Positions 1 through 6,375 of a stretch of 6,933 nt of DNA are shown one piece after another. The notes beneath the pieces were generated by a model that was not told the DNA's origin, did no database searches, and was given only the letters and a program-made list of their open reading frames with translations. Each line of letters starts with the position of its first letter. The first letter of the stretch is position 1. The position numbers were made by a program, and so were the translations under genes. Origin of the DNA: CAIWHR01 sp039915505 (GTDB lineage: Bacteria > Pseudomonadota > Gammaproteobacteria > Burkholderiales > Casimicrobiaceae); NCBI GenBank assembly GCA_039915505.1, contig JBDSND010000155.1, positions 1 through 6,933 of the forward strand, written 5' to 3'.

Positions 1-2025
1 GATCTGGTCGTCGCCAGCGACGGCGTCAACAGCGCGCTGCGGACCCGCCACGCCGACGTGTTCGGACCGACTATCGAGCGGCGTCGATGCCGCTTCATCT
101 GGCTCGGCACGCATCGCCGCTTCGACGCGTTTACCTTTGCCTTCGAGAAGACCCCGTGGGGCTGGTTCCAGGCGCATGCGTACCGCTTCGATGCCGAAAC
201 CTCGACCTTCATCGTCGAAACGCCAGAGGAGGTCTGGCGGGACGCGGGGATCGACCGGATGTCCACTGAGGAGAGCATCGCGTTTTGCGAGCGGCTCTTC
301 GCGCCGTATCTGCACGGTGAGCGCCTGATGAGCAACGCCCGGCACCTGCGCGGCTCGGCGTGGATCAATTTCCAACGTGTAGCCAACGCCTCATGGCTGA
401 ATTTCGAGAGCGCCGTGCCGATGGTGCTCCTCGGCGACGCGGCCCATACGGCGCACTTTTCCGTGGGCTCCGGTACCAAGCTCGCCATGGAGGATGCGAT
501 CGCACTGGCCCGCGCCATCGAACGCCACCCCGACTTCCACGATGCACTCCGCGCCTACGAAGGGGAGCGCAAGCTCGAAGTACTGCGCATCCAGAACGCG
601 GCGCGCAACTCGACCGAATGGTTCGAGAACGTCGATCGCTATGCGGGTTTCGAGGCCGAGCAGTTCGCCTACAGTCTGCTCACCCGAAGCCAGCGCATCT
701 CCCACGAGAACCTGCGCCTGCGCGATGCGGCGTTCGTGCAGCGTACGGAACGCTGGTTCGCCGCGCGCAGTGGCGTGCTCGGGGGTGGTATCGATACCGG
801 CAGCGGCAGCGGCAGCGGCAGCGGCAGCGGCAGCGGCACCGGCACCGGCACCGGCAGCGGCACGGGCACGGGCACGGGCACTGTGCCGCCGATGTTCACG
901 CCGTTTCGCCTGCGCGACGTGACGCTCGAAAACCGAGTGGTGGTCTCGCCGATGGCGCAATACTCGTGCGTCGATGGCACGCCGGACGACTATTACCTCG
1001 TGCACCTCGGCAGTCGCGCGCACGGTGGTGCAGGGCTGGTCTTCACCGAGATGACCTGCGTGTCGGCGGATGCACGTATCAGTCCTGGCTGCGCCGGCAT
1101 GTACCAAGCCGCGCACGTCACCGCGTGGACGCGCATCGTCGATTACGTGCACACCAGGACGCCGGCCAAGATTGCATTGCAGCTCGGCCACGCGGGACCC
1201 AAGGGTTCGACCCAACTCGGGTGGGAGTCGGCCGACGAGCCGTTGCCACCTTCTGAGGTGGTCGGTAACTGGCCCCTGTTCGCGCCATCGGCGATCGCCT
1301 ACGGCCCCAACAACGCGCTGCCGAAGGCGATGGATCGCACCGACATGGCGCGGGTGCGCGACGATTTCGTCCGCGCGGCTGCCTGGGGTGCCGCGTGCGG
1401 CTTCGACTGGCTCGAGCTGCACTGCGCGCATGGCTATCTGCTCGCCGCCTTTCTCTCGCCACTGACCAATCGGCGCGACGACGAGCATGGTGGTAGTCTC
1501 GAGAATCGCTGCCGGTTCTCCCTCGAGGTGTTCACAGCCATGCGAGCCGTATGGCCCGCCGATAAGCCGATGTCGGTGCGCATCTCCGCTCACGACTGGG
1601 CGCCCGGCGGCAACACCCCGGACGATGCGATCCAGATCGCCCGAATGTTCAAGGCCGCGGGCGCGGACCTGATCGACGTCTCGTCGGGTCAAACCACGCG
1701 GGCTGCGCAGCCGGTGTATGGCCGGATGTACCAGACACCGTTTGCCGACCGCATCCGCAACGAGGTGGGGATTGCGACCATGGCGGTGGGCGCCATCTTC
1801 GAGCCCGACCACGTGAACAGCATCATCATGGCCGGTCGGGCCGATCTTTGTGCGTTGGCGCGGCCGCATCTCGCCGATCCCTACTGGACCTTGCACGCCG
1901 CTGCGCAACTGGGCTACACGGCGATGCCTTGGCCAAAACCCTATCTCACCGGCAAGGCCCAGCTCGAGCGCAACCTCGCCCGCGCCGCCGACCTGGCGCG
2001 CGATGTCCCGGAGGCCAACGGATGA
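1..2025 (+). CDS. Fused salicylyl-CoA / 2-aminobenzoyl-CoA 5-monooxygenase and OYE-type reductase (5' partial)
   Basis: Two-domain flavoenzyme whose reading frame is open from base 1, so the start lies upstream. Seen, in visible-residue numbering: the DGVNS motif of class A FAD monooxygenases at residues 7-11 and the second FAD motif GDAAHTAHFSVGSGTKLAMEDA from residue 145, a hallmark of salicylyl-CoA 5-hydroxylases. A 28-residue Gly-Ser/Gly-Thr linker (267-294) leads into an Old Yellow Enzyme barrel (about 298-674) with SPMAQYS (Ala319, Tyr321), HCAH (His474, His477), the LSPLTNRRDDEHGGS block and the FMN-site segment GRADLCALARPHLADP. Probably 100-150 N-terminal residues, including the GxGxxG nucleotide fold, are missing. 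In the known family the first domain hydroxylates the aryl-CoA ring at C5 with O2 and NAD(P)H. In 2-aminobenzoyl-CoA monooxygenase/reductase the second domain then reduces the ring. Salicylyl-CoA and 2-aminobenzoyl-CoA cannot be told apart here. The stop overlaps the SDR start as ATGA. Confidence 0.93.
   Translation, partial: DLVVASDGVNSALRTRHADVFGPTIERRRCRFIWLGTHRRFDAFTFAFEKTPWGWFQAHAYRFDAETSTFIVETPEEVWRDAGIDRMSTEESIAFCERLFAPYLHGERLMSNARHLRGSAWINFQRVANASWLNFESAVPMVLLGDAAHTAHFSVGSGTKLAMEDAIALARAIERHPDFHDALRAYEGERKLEVLRIQNAARNSTEWFENVDRYAGFEAEQFAYSLLTRSQRISHENLRLRDAAFVQRTERWFAARSGVLGGGIDTGSGSGSGSGSGSGTGTGTGSGTGTGTGTVPPMFTPFRLRDVTLENRVVVSPMAQYSCVDGTPDDYYLVHLGSRAHGGAGLVFTEMTCVSADARISPGCAGMYQAAHVTAWTRIVDYVHTRTPAKIALQLGHAGPKGSTQLGWESADEPLPPSEVVGNWPLFAPSAIAYGPNNALPKAMDRTDMARVRDDFVRAAAWGAACGFDWLELHCAHGYLLAAFLSPLTNRRDDEHGGSLENRCRFSLEVFTAMRAVWPADKPMSVRISAHDWAPGGNTPDDAIQIARMFKAAGADLIDVSSGQTTRAAQPVYGRMYQTPFADRIRNEVGIATMAVGAIFEPDHVNSIIMAGRADLCALARPHLADPYWTLHAAAQLGYTAMPWPKPYLTGKAQLERNLARAADLARDVPEANG
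799..882 (+). repeat. In-frame hexanucleotide repeat (14 units) encoding a Gly-Ser/Gly-Thr linker
   Basis: Fourteen perfect-phase GGCASN hexamers: six GGCAGC, three GGCACC, one GGCAGC, three GGCACG and one GGCACT. They encode (GS)6(GT)3(GS)1(GT)4. Runs of identical codons point to growth by slippage or unequal exchange rather than selection on each codon. The array sits exactly between the monooxygenase and the OYE domain, so it acts as a flexible spacer. Six is a multiple of three, so changes in copy number would alter linker length without shifting the frame. Confidence 0.97.
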
Positions 2026-2822
2026 ACGAAGCAGCGAGCACCTCGCTCCGGCCACTCGCTGGCATGCATGCCGTGGTCACCGGCGCGGGCCGCGGCATCG
2101 GCCAGGCCGTGGCGCTGCGGCTGGCGTCGCTCGGTGCGACGCTGAGTCTGCTCGGGCGCGACAGCGGCCGGCTCGAGGCCACTGCGGCCAGAATTTCACC
2201 CACCGCCTGCACGACCCACGTGTGCGACGTCGGCGATCCGGTCGCCGTCGCCGCCGCCTTCGAGGCGATCGCGAGGGCGGGAGAAGGTCTCGCGATCCTG
2301 GTCAACAACGCCGGCGCGGCGCAGAGCGCCAAGTTCGAGGACACTTCGACGGCGATGTGGTACGACATGCTCCGGGTCAACCTGACCGGTGCCTACCACT
2401 GCACTCGCGCGGCACTGCCGCTGCTGCGCAATGCCCCGGTTGGGCGCATCGTCAACGTGGCGAGTACCGCGGGTCTCGTGGGCTATCCCTACGTGACCGC
2501 GTACAGCGCCGCCAAGCATGGCCTGGTTGGACTGTCGCGGGCGCTGGCGGCCGAACTCGCCCCTACCAGCATTACCGTCAACGCAGTATGTCCCGGCTAC
2601 ACCGACACCGACCTGGTGGCCGATGCCGTCGCGAACATCGTGCGCAAGACCGCACGCAGCCGCGACGAGGCGCGTGCCGCCCTGGCCGAGCGCAATCCGC
2701 AGCACCGGCTGGTGACGCCGGAAGAAGTCGCCGGCACGGTTGCCTGGCTGTGCCTGCCCGAATCGCAGTCGATCACGGGACAGGCGATTGTCGTGGCCGG
2801 CGGCGAGGTGATGGCCGGATGA
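2022..2822 (+). CDS. SDR-family NAD(P)-dependent dehydrogenase (probably hydroxyacyl-CoA or cyclic alcohol)
   Basis: Classical short-chain dehydrogenase/reductase of 266 residues, the usual length. Seen: cofactor motif TGAGRGIG at residues 20-27, NNAG at 95-98, and the catalytic tetrad Asn120, Ser148, Tyr161 and Lys165 (YSAAK). The PGYTDTD segment and a C-terminal GQAIVVAGG block are typical of the family. The start is set by the ATGA overlap with the previous stop and by GGAGG at 2010-2014, 7 bases upstream; the open frame further upstream is a shadow. SDRs next to aryl-CoA hydroxylases are usually annotated as 3-hydroxyacyl-CoA dehydrogenase-like. Oxidation of an alicyclic hydroxyacyl-CoA, or reduction of a ring ketone made by the upstream enzyme, are both plausible. 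The substrate is inferred from context only. It is followed by the MarR gene with another ATGA overlap. Confidence 0.92.
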   Translation: MNEAASTSLRPLAGMHAVVTGAGRGIGQAVALRLASLGATLSLLGRDSGRLEATAARISPTACTTHVCDVGDPVAVAAAFEAIARAGEGLAILVNNAGAAQSAKFEDTSTAMWYDMLRVNLTGAYHCTRAALPLLRNAPVGRIVNVASTAGLVGYPYVTAYSAAKHGLVGLSRALAAELAPTSITVNAVCPGYTDTDLVADAVANIVRKTARSRDEARAALAERNPQHRLVTPEEVAGTVAWLCLPESQSITGQAIVVAGGEVMAG

Positions 2823-3409
2823 GTGCATCGTCGGAGCTGCCGACGGTCGATCCCGAGTCGCGGCTGCGCGCGGCCGACCATGCGTCCTTGCGGGTCTGGC
2901 TGCGGCTGTTCACCTGCGCGCAACTCGTCGAGCGGACCATCCGTACCCGATTGCGGACGCAGTTCGCGACAACCCTGCCGCGCTTCGATCTCATGGCCCA
3001 GTTGCGCCGCCATCCCAGGGGATTGCGAATGGGCGAGCTTTCCGAACGCCTCCTGGTCAGCGGCGGCAACGTCACCGCAATCACCGACCAGCTGGTTACC
3101 GAAGGTCTCGTGGCGAAGACGACCGATGACGCCGATCGGCGGGTGTCCTCGGTCCGTCTCACGCCACGGGGGCGCCGCGAGTTCGACGCAATGGCGCTCG
3201 GCCACGAGCAGTGGGTCGTCGAACTTCTTGCGGGACTCGCGCCCGCCGACCGGACAGCGCTGCATGCGCTCCTCGGCCGCTTGAAACAAGGCCTCGCCGC
3301 GCCACCGCAGCACACTATCCGCACTGGCCGCGCGGCCGCTCCGGGCCGTGCGACCGACAGGCGTCGCCTGCAGCGTGGAGCCGGCAAGTGCCCGGCGGCG
3401 CCGTCATGA
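2819..3409 (+). CDS. MarR-family transcriptional regulator
   Basis: Winged helix-turn-helix protein of 196 residues. Seen: an N-terminal dimerisation helix region (about 15-55), helix 2 near MGELSERL (71-78), recognition helix SGGNVTAITDQLVTEGLV from residue 81, and the wing DDADRRVSSVRLTPRG (103-118) with the conserved D-x-R-R of the family. The start is fixed by the ATGA overlap with the SDR stop and by GAGGTG at 2805-2810. From about residue 160 the protein carries an Arg/Ala/Pro/Gly-rich tail of some 35 residues that does not resemble the usual MarR C-terminal helix and runs right up to the ATGA overlap with the next gene. MarR proteins in aromatic-acid clusters often repress and are released by an aryl-CoA; applying that here is inference. 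No operator is visible because no intergenic space exists in the window. Confidence 0.92.
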   Translation: MSASSELPTVDPESRLRAADHASLRVWLRLFTCAQLVERTIRTRLRTQFATTLPRFDLMAQLRRHPRGLRMGELSERLLVSGGNVTAITDQLVTEGLVAKTTDDADRRVSSVRLTPRGRREFDAMALGHEQWVVELLAGLAPADRTALHALLGRLKQGLAAPPQHTIRTGRAAAPGRATDRRRLQRGAGKCPAAPS

Positions 3410-4635
3410 CCGCGGGAATTGCGTGGCCGGACCCCGAGCCCTCGCGGCGTGGCGCGATGCATGCGGACCACCATGCCTGGCCGTTCCTGGACCAGGCCCA
3501 CGCCGACCTTGCGCGGGCGGTGGCGGAGTGGGTCGATGCGTCACCGCTCGGCCCTGTCGGCGCGGACGTCGACGTCGACACGGTGTGCCGACAATGGGTC
3601 AGGGCGCTGGGGTCGGCAGGTTTCCTGCGGCATTGCATCCCGGCCAGCGAGGGCGGTGTGCGGGATGCACTCGACAGTCGTTCTTTGTGCGTGCTGCGCG
3701 AAACCTTGGCCTACCGCGACGGTCTGGCCGACTTCACGTTCGCGATGCAGGGCCTAGGGAGCGCGCCCATCACGCTTGCGGGAAGTCCGGCGCAACGCCG
3801 GCAGTGGCTCGCGCGGGTGGGCCGCGGCGAAGCCATCGCTGCCTTCGCGCTGTCGGAGCCCGAGGCAGGGTCGGATGTGGCCGCGCTCGCGACCCGGGCG
3901 ATGCGCCGTGGCGACGGGTGGGTGCTCGACGGCTGTAAGACCTGGATCTCCAACGGTGGAATCGCCGATTTCTACGTGGTGTTTGCCCGCACCGGGGCCG
4001 CGGGCACGCGCGGCATCTCGGCGTTCGTCGTGCCGGCTGACAACCCGGGGCTCATGGTTGCCGAGCGCATCGAGGTGATGGCGCCGCATCCGCTGGCGCG
4101 GCTCGCATTGGACGCGTGCTACCTACCCGGCGATGCGCTGATCGGCGCCGAGGGGGAGGGGTTCAAGCTGGCGATGCGGACCCTGGACATTTTTCGGGCA
4201 TCGGTCGGCGCCGCGGCCCTGGGATTTGGGCGGCGCGCCCTGGATCTTGCCGTCGGGCACGCTTGCAACCGTCCCATGTTCGGCGCGACCCTGGCCGACA
4301 AGGACCTCGCCATTGCCTCGATCGGTGACATGGCCACACGGATCGACGCGGCCGCGCTGCTGGTCTATCGCGCGGCGTGGCTTGCGGACACGCGCGGCGG
4401 ACGCACGACCACCGTTTCGGCCATGGCCAAGCTCGCCGCCACCGAGGGCGCACAGGCGGTGATCGACGCCGCCTTGCAACTCCACGGCGGACGCGGGGTG
4501 CGGGTAGGCGAGCCGATCGAGCATCTTTACCGCGAGATTCGCGCGTTGCGCATCTACGAAGGCGCGACCGACGTCCAGCGGCTGATCGTGGGCCGGAACG
4601 TGCTCGCACGCCATCGCGAAGGAGAGGAAACATGA
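3406..4635 (+). CDS. Acyl-CoA dehydrogenase family protein
   Basis: FAD-dependent acyl-CoA dehydrogenase of 409 residues, a normal length. It would make an alpha,beta double bond in an acyl-CoA and pass electrons to ETF. Seen: helical N-terminal domain (about 20-140), flavin-site signature AFALSEPEAGSD (146-157), the KTWISNGG strand (178-185), a beta domain to about 260 and a C-terminal helical domain. The catalytic-base position IYEGATDVQ keeps Glu385, and HGGRGV and GRNVL are in their usual places. The usual R-x-x-F-G-x-x-L-x-x-x-Q motif reads NRPMFGATLADKD, with Asp where Gln is common. The ATG at 3406 overlaps the MarR stop but has no good Shine-Dalgarno, so translation may depend on coupling. 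Met18 (3457) is an alternative start nearer to the conserved WPF segment. A role on an alicyclic or ring-opened CoA intermediate is inferred from context. Confidence 0.92.
   Translation: MTAGIAWPDPEPSRRGAMHADHHAWPFLDQAHADLARAVAEWVDASPLGPVGADVDVDTVCRQWVRALGSAGFLRHCIPASEGGVRDALDSRSLCVLRETLAYRDGLADFTFAMQGLGSAPITLAGSPAQRRQWLARVGRGEAIAAFALSEPEAGSDVAALATRAMRRGDGWVLDGCKTWISNGGIADFYVVFARTGAAGTRGISAFVVPADNPGLMVAERIEVMAPHPLARLALDACYLPGDALIGAEGEGFKLAMRTLDIFRASVGAAALGFGRRALDLAVGHACNRPMFGATLADKDLAIASIGDMATRIDAAALLVYRAAWLADTRGGRTTTVSAMAKLAATEGAQAVIDAALQLHGGRGVRVGEPIEHLYREIRALRIYEGATDVQRLIVGRNVLARHREGEET
4619..4624 (+). promoter_or_regulatory. Ribosome binding site, copy 1 (for the ATG at 4632)
   Basis: AAGGAG, 7 bases before the ATG at 4632, inside the last codons of the acyl-CoA dehydrogenase. 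Near-ideal sequence and spacing, but the frame it opens closes after 13 codons. Confidence 0.7.
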
Positions 4636-4673
4636 CCGCGAAGGAGAGGAGAAATGAGCGCCGCCGCGCATGA
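4632..4673 (+). other. Mini-ORF of 13 codons overlapping the ligase start
   Basis: The ATG of the first duplicated module opens MTAKERRNERRRA and stops at 4671-4673, inside the ligase gene in another frame. It has a strong Shine-Dalgarno at 4619-4624. It may simply be a by-product of the duplication, but ribosomes entering here would finish 17 bases past the first base of the ligase ATG (4654) and could compete with or feed its initiation. There is no evidence that the peptide itself matters. Confidence 0.3.
4641..4646 (+). promoter_or_regulatory. Ribosome binding site, copy 2 (CoA ligase)
   Basis: AAGGAG, 7 bases before the ATG at 4654, followed by a second AGGAG at 4647-4651. It decides the ligase start: no other in-frame ATG, GTG or TTG occurs between 4654 and the conserved region near codon 33. 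Confidence 0.8.
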
Positions 4674-6375
4674 CGACACCGGCCGTCGGGACACCTCGCG
4701 GCATGCCGCCGAAGCGCAGGACCGCGCACGCCACGGCAGTGCACACCAGGATACGTTTGCGCGCGATCGCCTGCCGCCGCCCGAGGCCTGGCCGCAGTTC
4801 GTGTTCGCCCTGCCGGAGCTCGCGTATCCACCGCGGCTCAATGCAGCGGTCGAGCTTCTCGGCGGTGCGCTGAAGCGAGGCTGGGGCGAGCGCACCGCCA
4901 TCGTTGCGTCGGACGGCACGCGTTGGACGTACCGCGAGCTCGACGCGCACGCCAACCGCATCGCCCGGGTGCTGGTCGAGGACATGGGGCTCGTGCCCGG
5001 CAACCGGGTGCTGCTGCGCGCTCCGAACTCGCCGATGCACGCCGCCTGCTGGTTCGCCGTCGTCATGGCAGGCGGGATCGCGGTCGGCTCGATGCCATTA
5101 CTGCGTGCGCGCGAGCTGAGGGCAATGATCACCAAGGCGCGCATCTCGCATGCGCTCTGCGACGCACGCCTCGCTGGCGAGCTCGAGATCGCTGGTCGCG
5201 ACTGCCCGTCGCTGACCACGGTTCGACTGTTCGGCGGCGACGGCGCCGACGATCTCGTCACGCGCATGGCAGGCAAAGCCGATCGGTTCGACGCCCTCGA
5301 CACGGCGGCCGACGACGTGGCGCTGATCGCCTTCACGTCCGGGACCACCGGCACCCCAAAGGGCACCGTGCACTTCCACCGCGATCTCGTGGCGGTGTGC
5401 GATTGCTTTCCGCAATCCATTCTGCGGGCGCGGATGGACGACGTGTTCGTGGGCAGCCCGCCGCTCGCGTTCACCTTCGGTCTCGGCGGGCTGCTATTGT
5501 TTCCGCTGCGCATCGGCGCCGCTACGTTGCTGATCGAGAAGGCCACGCCGGACGTTCTGCTCGCGGCGATTGCGCAGCACCGCGCCAGCGTGCTGTTCAC
5601 CGCGCCCACGTCCTACCGCGCCATGGCAGCGCATGCCAAAGAGCACGACCTCGGCTCGCTGCGCAAGTGCGTGTCCGCCGGTGAGGCCCTTCCGGCCGCG
5701 ACCCGGGCGGCTTGGAAAGACGCGACCGGGATCGAGATCATCGACGGCATCGGCTCGACCGAGCTGCTGCACATCTTCATCTCGCACGACGAAGCCGGCG
5801 CGCGGCCAGGCGCCACCGGCAGGGTGGTGCCCGGTTACGAGGCCTGCATCATGGACGAGCACGGCCGGCCGCTGCCGCCGGGCGAGGTCGGCAGGCTCGC
5901 GGTGAGGGGTCCCACTGGTTGCCGCTATCTCGACGACGAGCGCCAGGCAAACTACGTGCGCGATGGCTGGAACTACACCGGCGACGCCTACCTCATGGAT
6001 GCTGATGGTTATTTCGTGTACCAGGCACGCACCGACGACATGATCATCAGCGCGGGCTACAACATCGCCGGCCCGGAGGTGGAAGGCGCGCTGTTGCTGC
6101 ACGAAGCCGTGGCCGAGTGCGGCGTGATCGGCGTGCCCGACGAGGAGCGGGGGCAGATCGTGCAGGCCTGCGTGGTGCTGAAGCCGGGGTACACCGCTGA
6201 CGACGCGATGACCCGGGGGCTGCAGGCTTTCGTCAAGCAGACGATCGCGCCGTACAAGTACCCGCGCGTCATTCGCTACCTCGACAACCTGCCACGGACC
6301 GAGACCGGCAAGCTGCAGCGCTTTCGCTTGCGACAGACCGACGACCGTGGTCCTCCACCGCGGAGCGAGCCATGA
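4654..6375 (+). CDS. Benzoate/2-aminobenzoate-type CoA ligase (AMP-forming)
   Basis: ANL-superfamily acid-CoA ligase of 573 residues that would activate an aromatic acid through an acyl-adenylate, consuming ATP and CoA. Seen: P-loop TSGTTGTPKG at 228-237 (Lys236), the HFHRDL segment after it, adenylate motif GIGSTELLHIFIS with Glu370, the GWNYTGDAY hinge region with Asp444, and the C-terminal catalytic Lys553 in ETGKLQRFRLR. The DTFARDRLPPPEAWPQF opening near residue 33 and the LLHIFIS stretch resemble benzoate-CoA and 2-aminobenzoate-CoA ligases (AbmG-like) rather than fatty acyl-CoA synthetases. The first 32 residues, rich in His, Arg, Asp and Ala, look like an extra hydrophilic N-terminal stretch. 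The enzyme would feed aryl-CoA to the fused monooxygenase at the other end of the operon. Benzoate, salicylate and anthranilate cannot be told apart by eye. Its stop overlaps the ATG at 6372 as ATGA. Confidence 0.93.
   Translation: MSAAAHDDTGRRDTSRHAAEAQDRARHGSAHQDTFARDRLPPPEAWPQFVFALPELAYPPRLNAAVELLGGALKRGWGERTAIVASDGTRWTYRELDAHANRIARVLVEDMGLVPGNRVLLRAPNSPMHAACWFAVVMAGGIAVGSMPLLRARELRAMITKARISHALCDARLAGELEIAGRDCPSLTTVRLFGGDGADDLVTRMAGKADRFDALDTAADDVALIAFTSGTTGTPKGTVHFHRDLVAVCDCFPQSILRARMDDVFVGSPPLAFTFGLGGLLLFPLRIGAATLLIEKATPDVLLAAIAQHRASVLFTAPTSYRAMAAHAKEHDLGSLRKCVSAGEALPAATRAAWKDATGIEIIDGIGSTELLHIFISHDEAGARPGATGRVVPGYEACIMDEHGRPLPPGEVGRLAVRGPTGCRYLDDERQANYVRDGWNYTGDAYLMDADGYFVYQARTDDMIISAGYNIAGPEVEGALLLHEAVAECGVIGVPDEERGQIVQACVVLKPGYTADDAMTRGLQAFVKQTIAPYKYPRVIRYLDNLPRTETGKLQRFRLRQTDDRGPPPRSEP

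Larger units (their letters stand above)
4615..4658 (+). repeat. Tandem duplication of a 22-bp Shine-Dalgarno/ATG module
   Basis: Bases 4615-4636 and 4637-4658 match at 19 of 22 positions; the first 14 bases, CGCGAAGGAGAGGA, are identical. Each copy carries AAGGAG followed after 7 bases by ATG. The ATG of copy 1 overlaps the acyl-CoA dehydrogenase stop as ATGA, and the ATG of copy 2 starts the CoA ligase. The duplication therefore separates what looks like an ancestral overlapping stop/start junction. Confidence 0.9.

Noticed and set aside
669..980. Minus-strand frame with a Pro-Leu/Pro-Val dipeptide run, resembling a periplasmic Pro-rich linker
   Set aside because: The run is the antisense reading of the Gly-Ser/Gly-Thr hexamer repeat, with no domain on either side.
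1848..2021. Longer upstream start for the SDR gene
   Set aside because: The added residues overlap the end of the OYE domain and are Arg-rich shadow sequence. GGAGG at 2010-2014 and the ATGA overlap support the start at 2022.
391..2055. A 554-codon open frame on the minus strand opposite the fused flavoenzyme
   Set aside because: It has no recognisable domain, is rich in Arg/Ala/Gly and includes a poly-Ala-type run that is just the complement of the linker repeat. The + strand frame carries clear flavoenzyme motifs, so this is a high-GC shadow.
1850..2818. Long upstream extension of the MarR frame through the whole SDR gene
   Set aside because: The extension reads as Arg-rich shadow sequence. 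The winged-helix protein begins after the ATG at 2819, which overlaps the SDR stop.
4123..5040. Minus-strand frame of 305 codons across the dehydrogenase/ligase junction
   Set aside because: It has no domain or plausible start context and lies opposite two well-supported genes, so it is a shadow of high-GC coding DNA.
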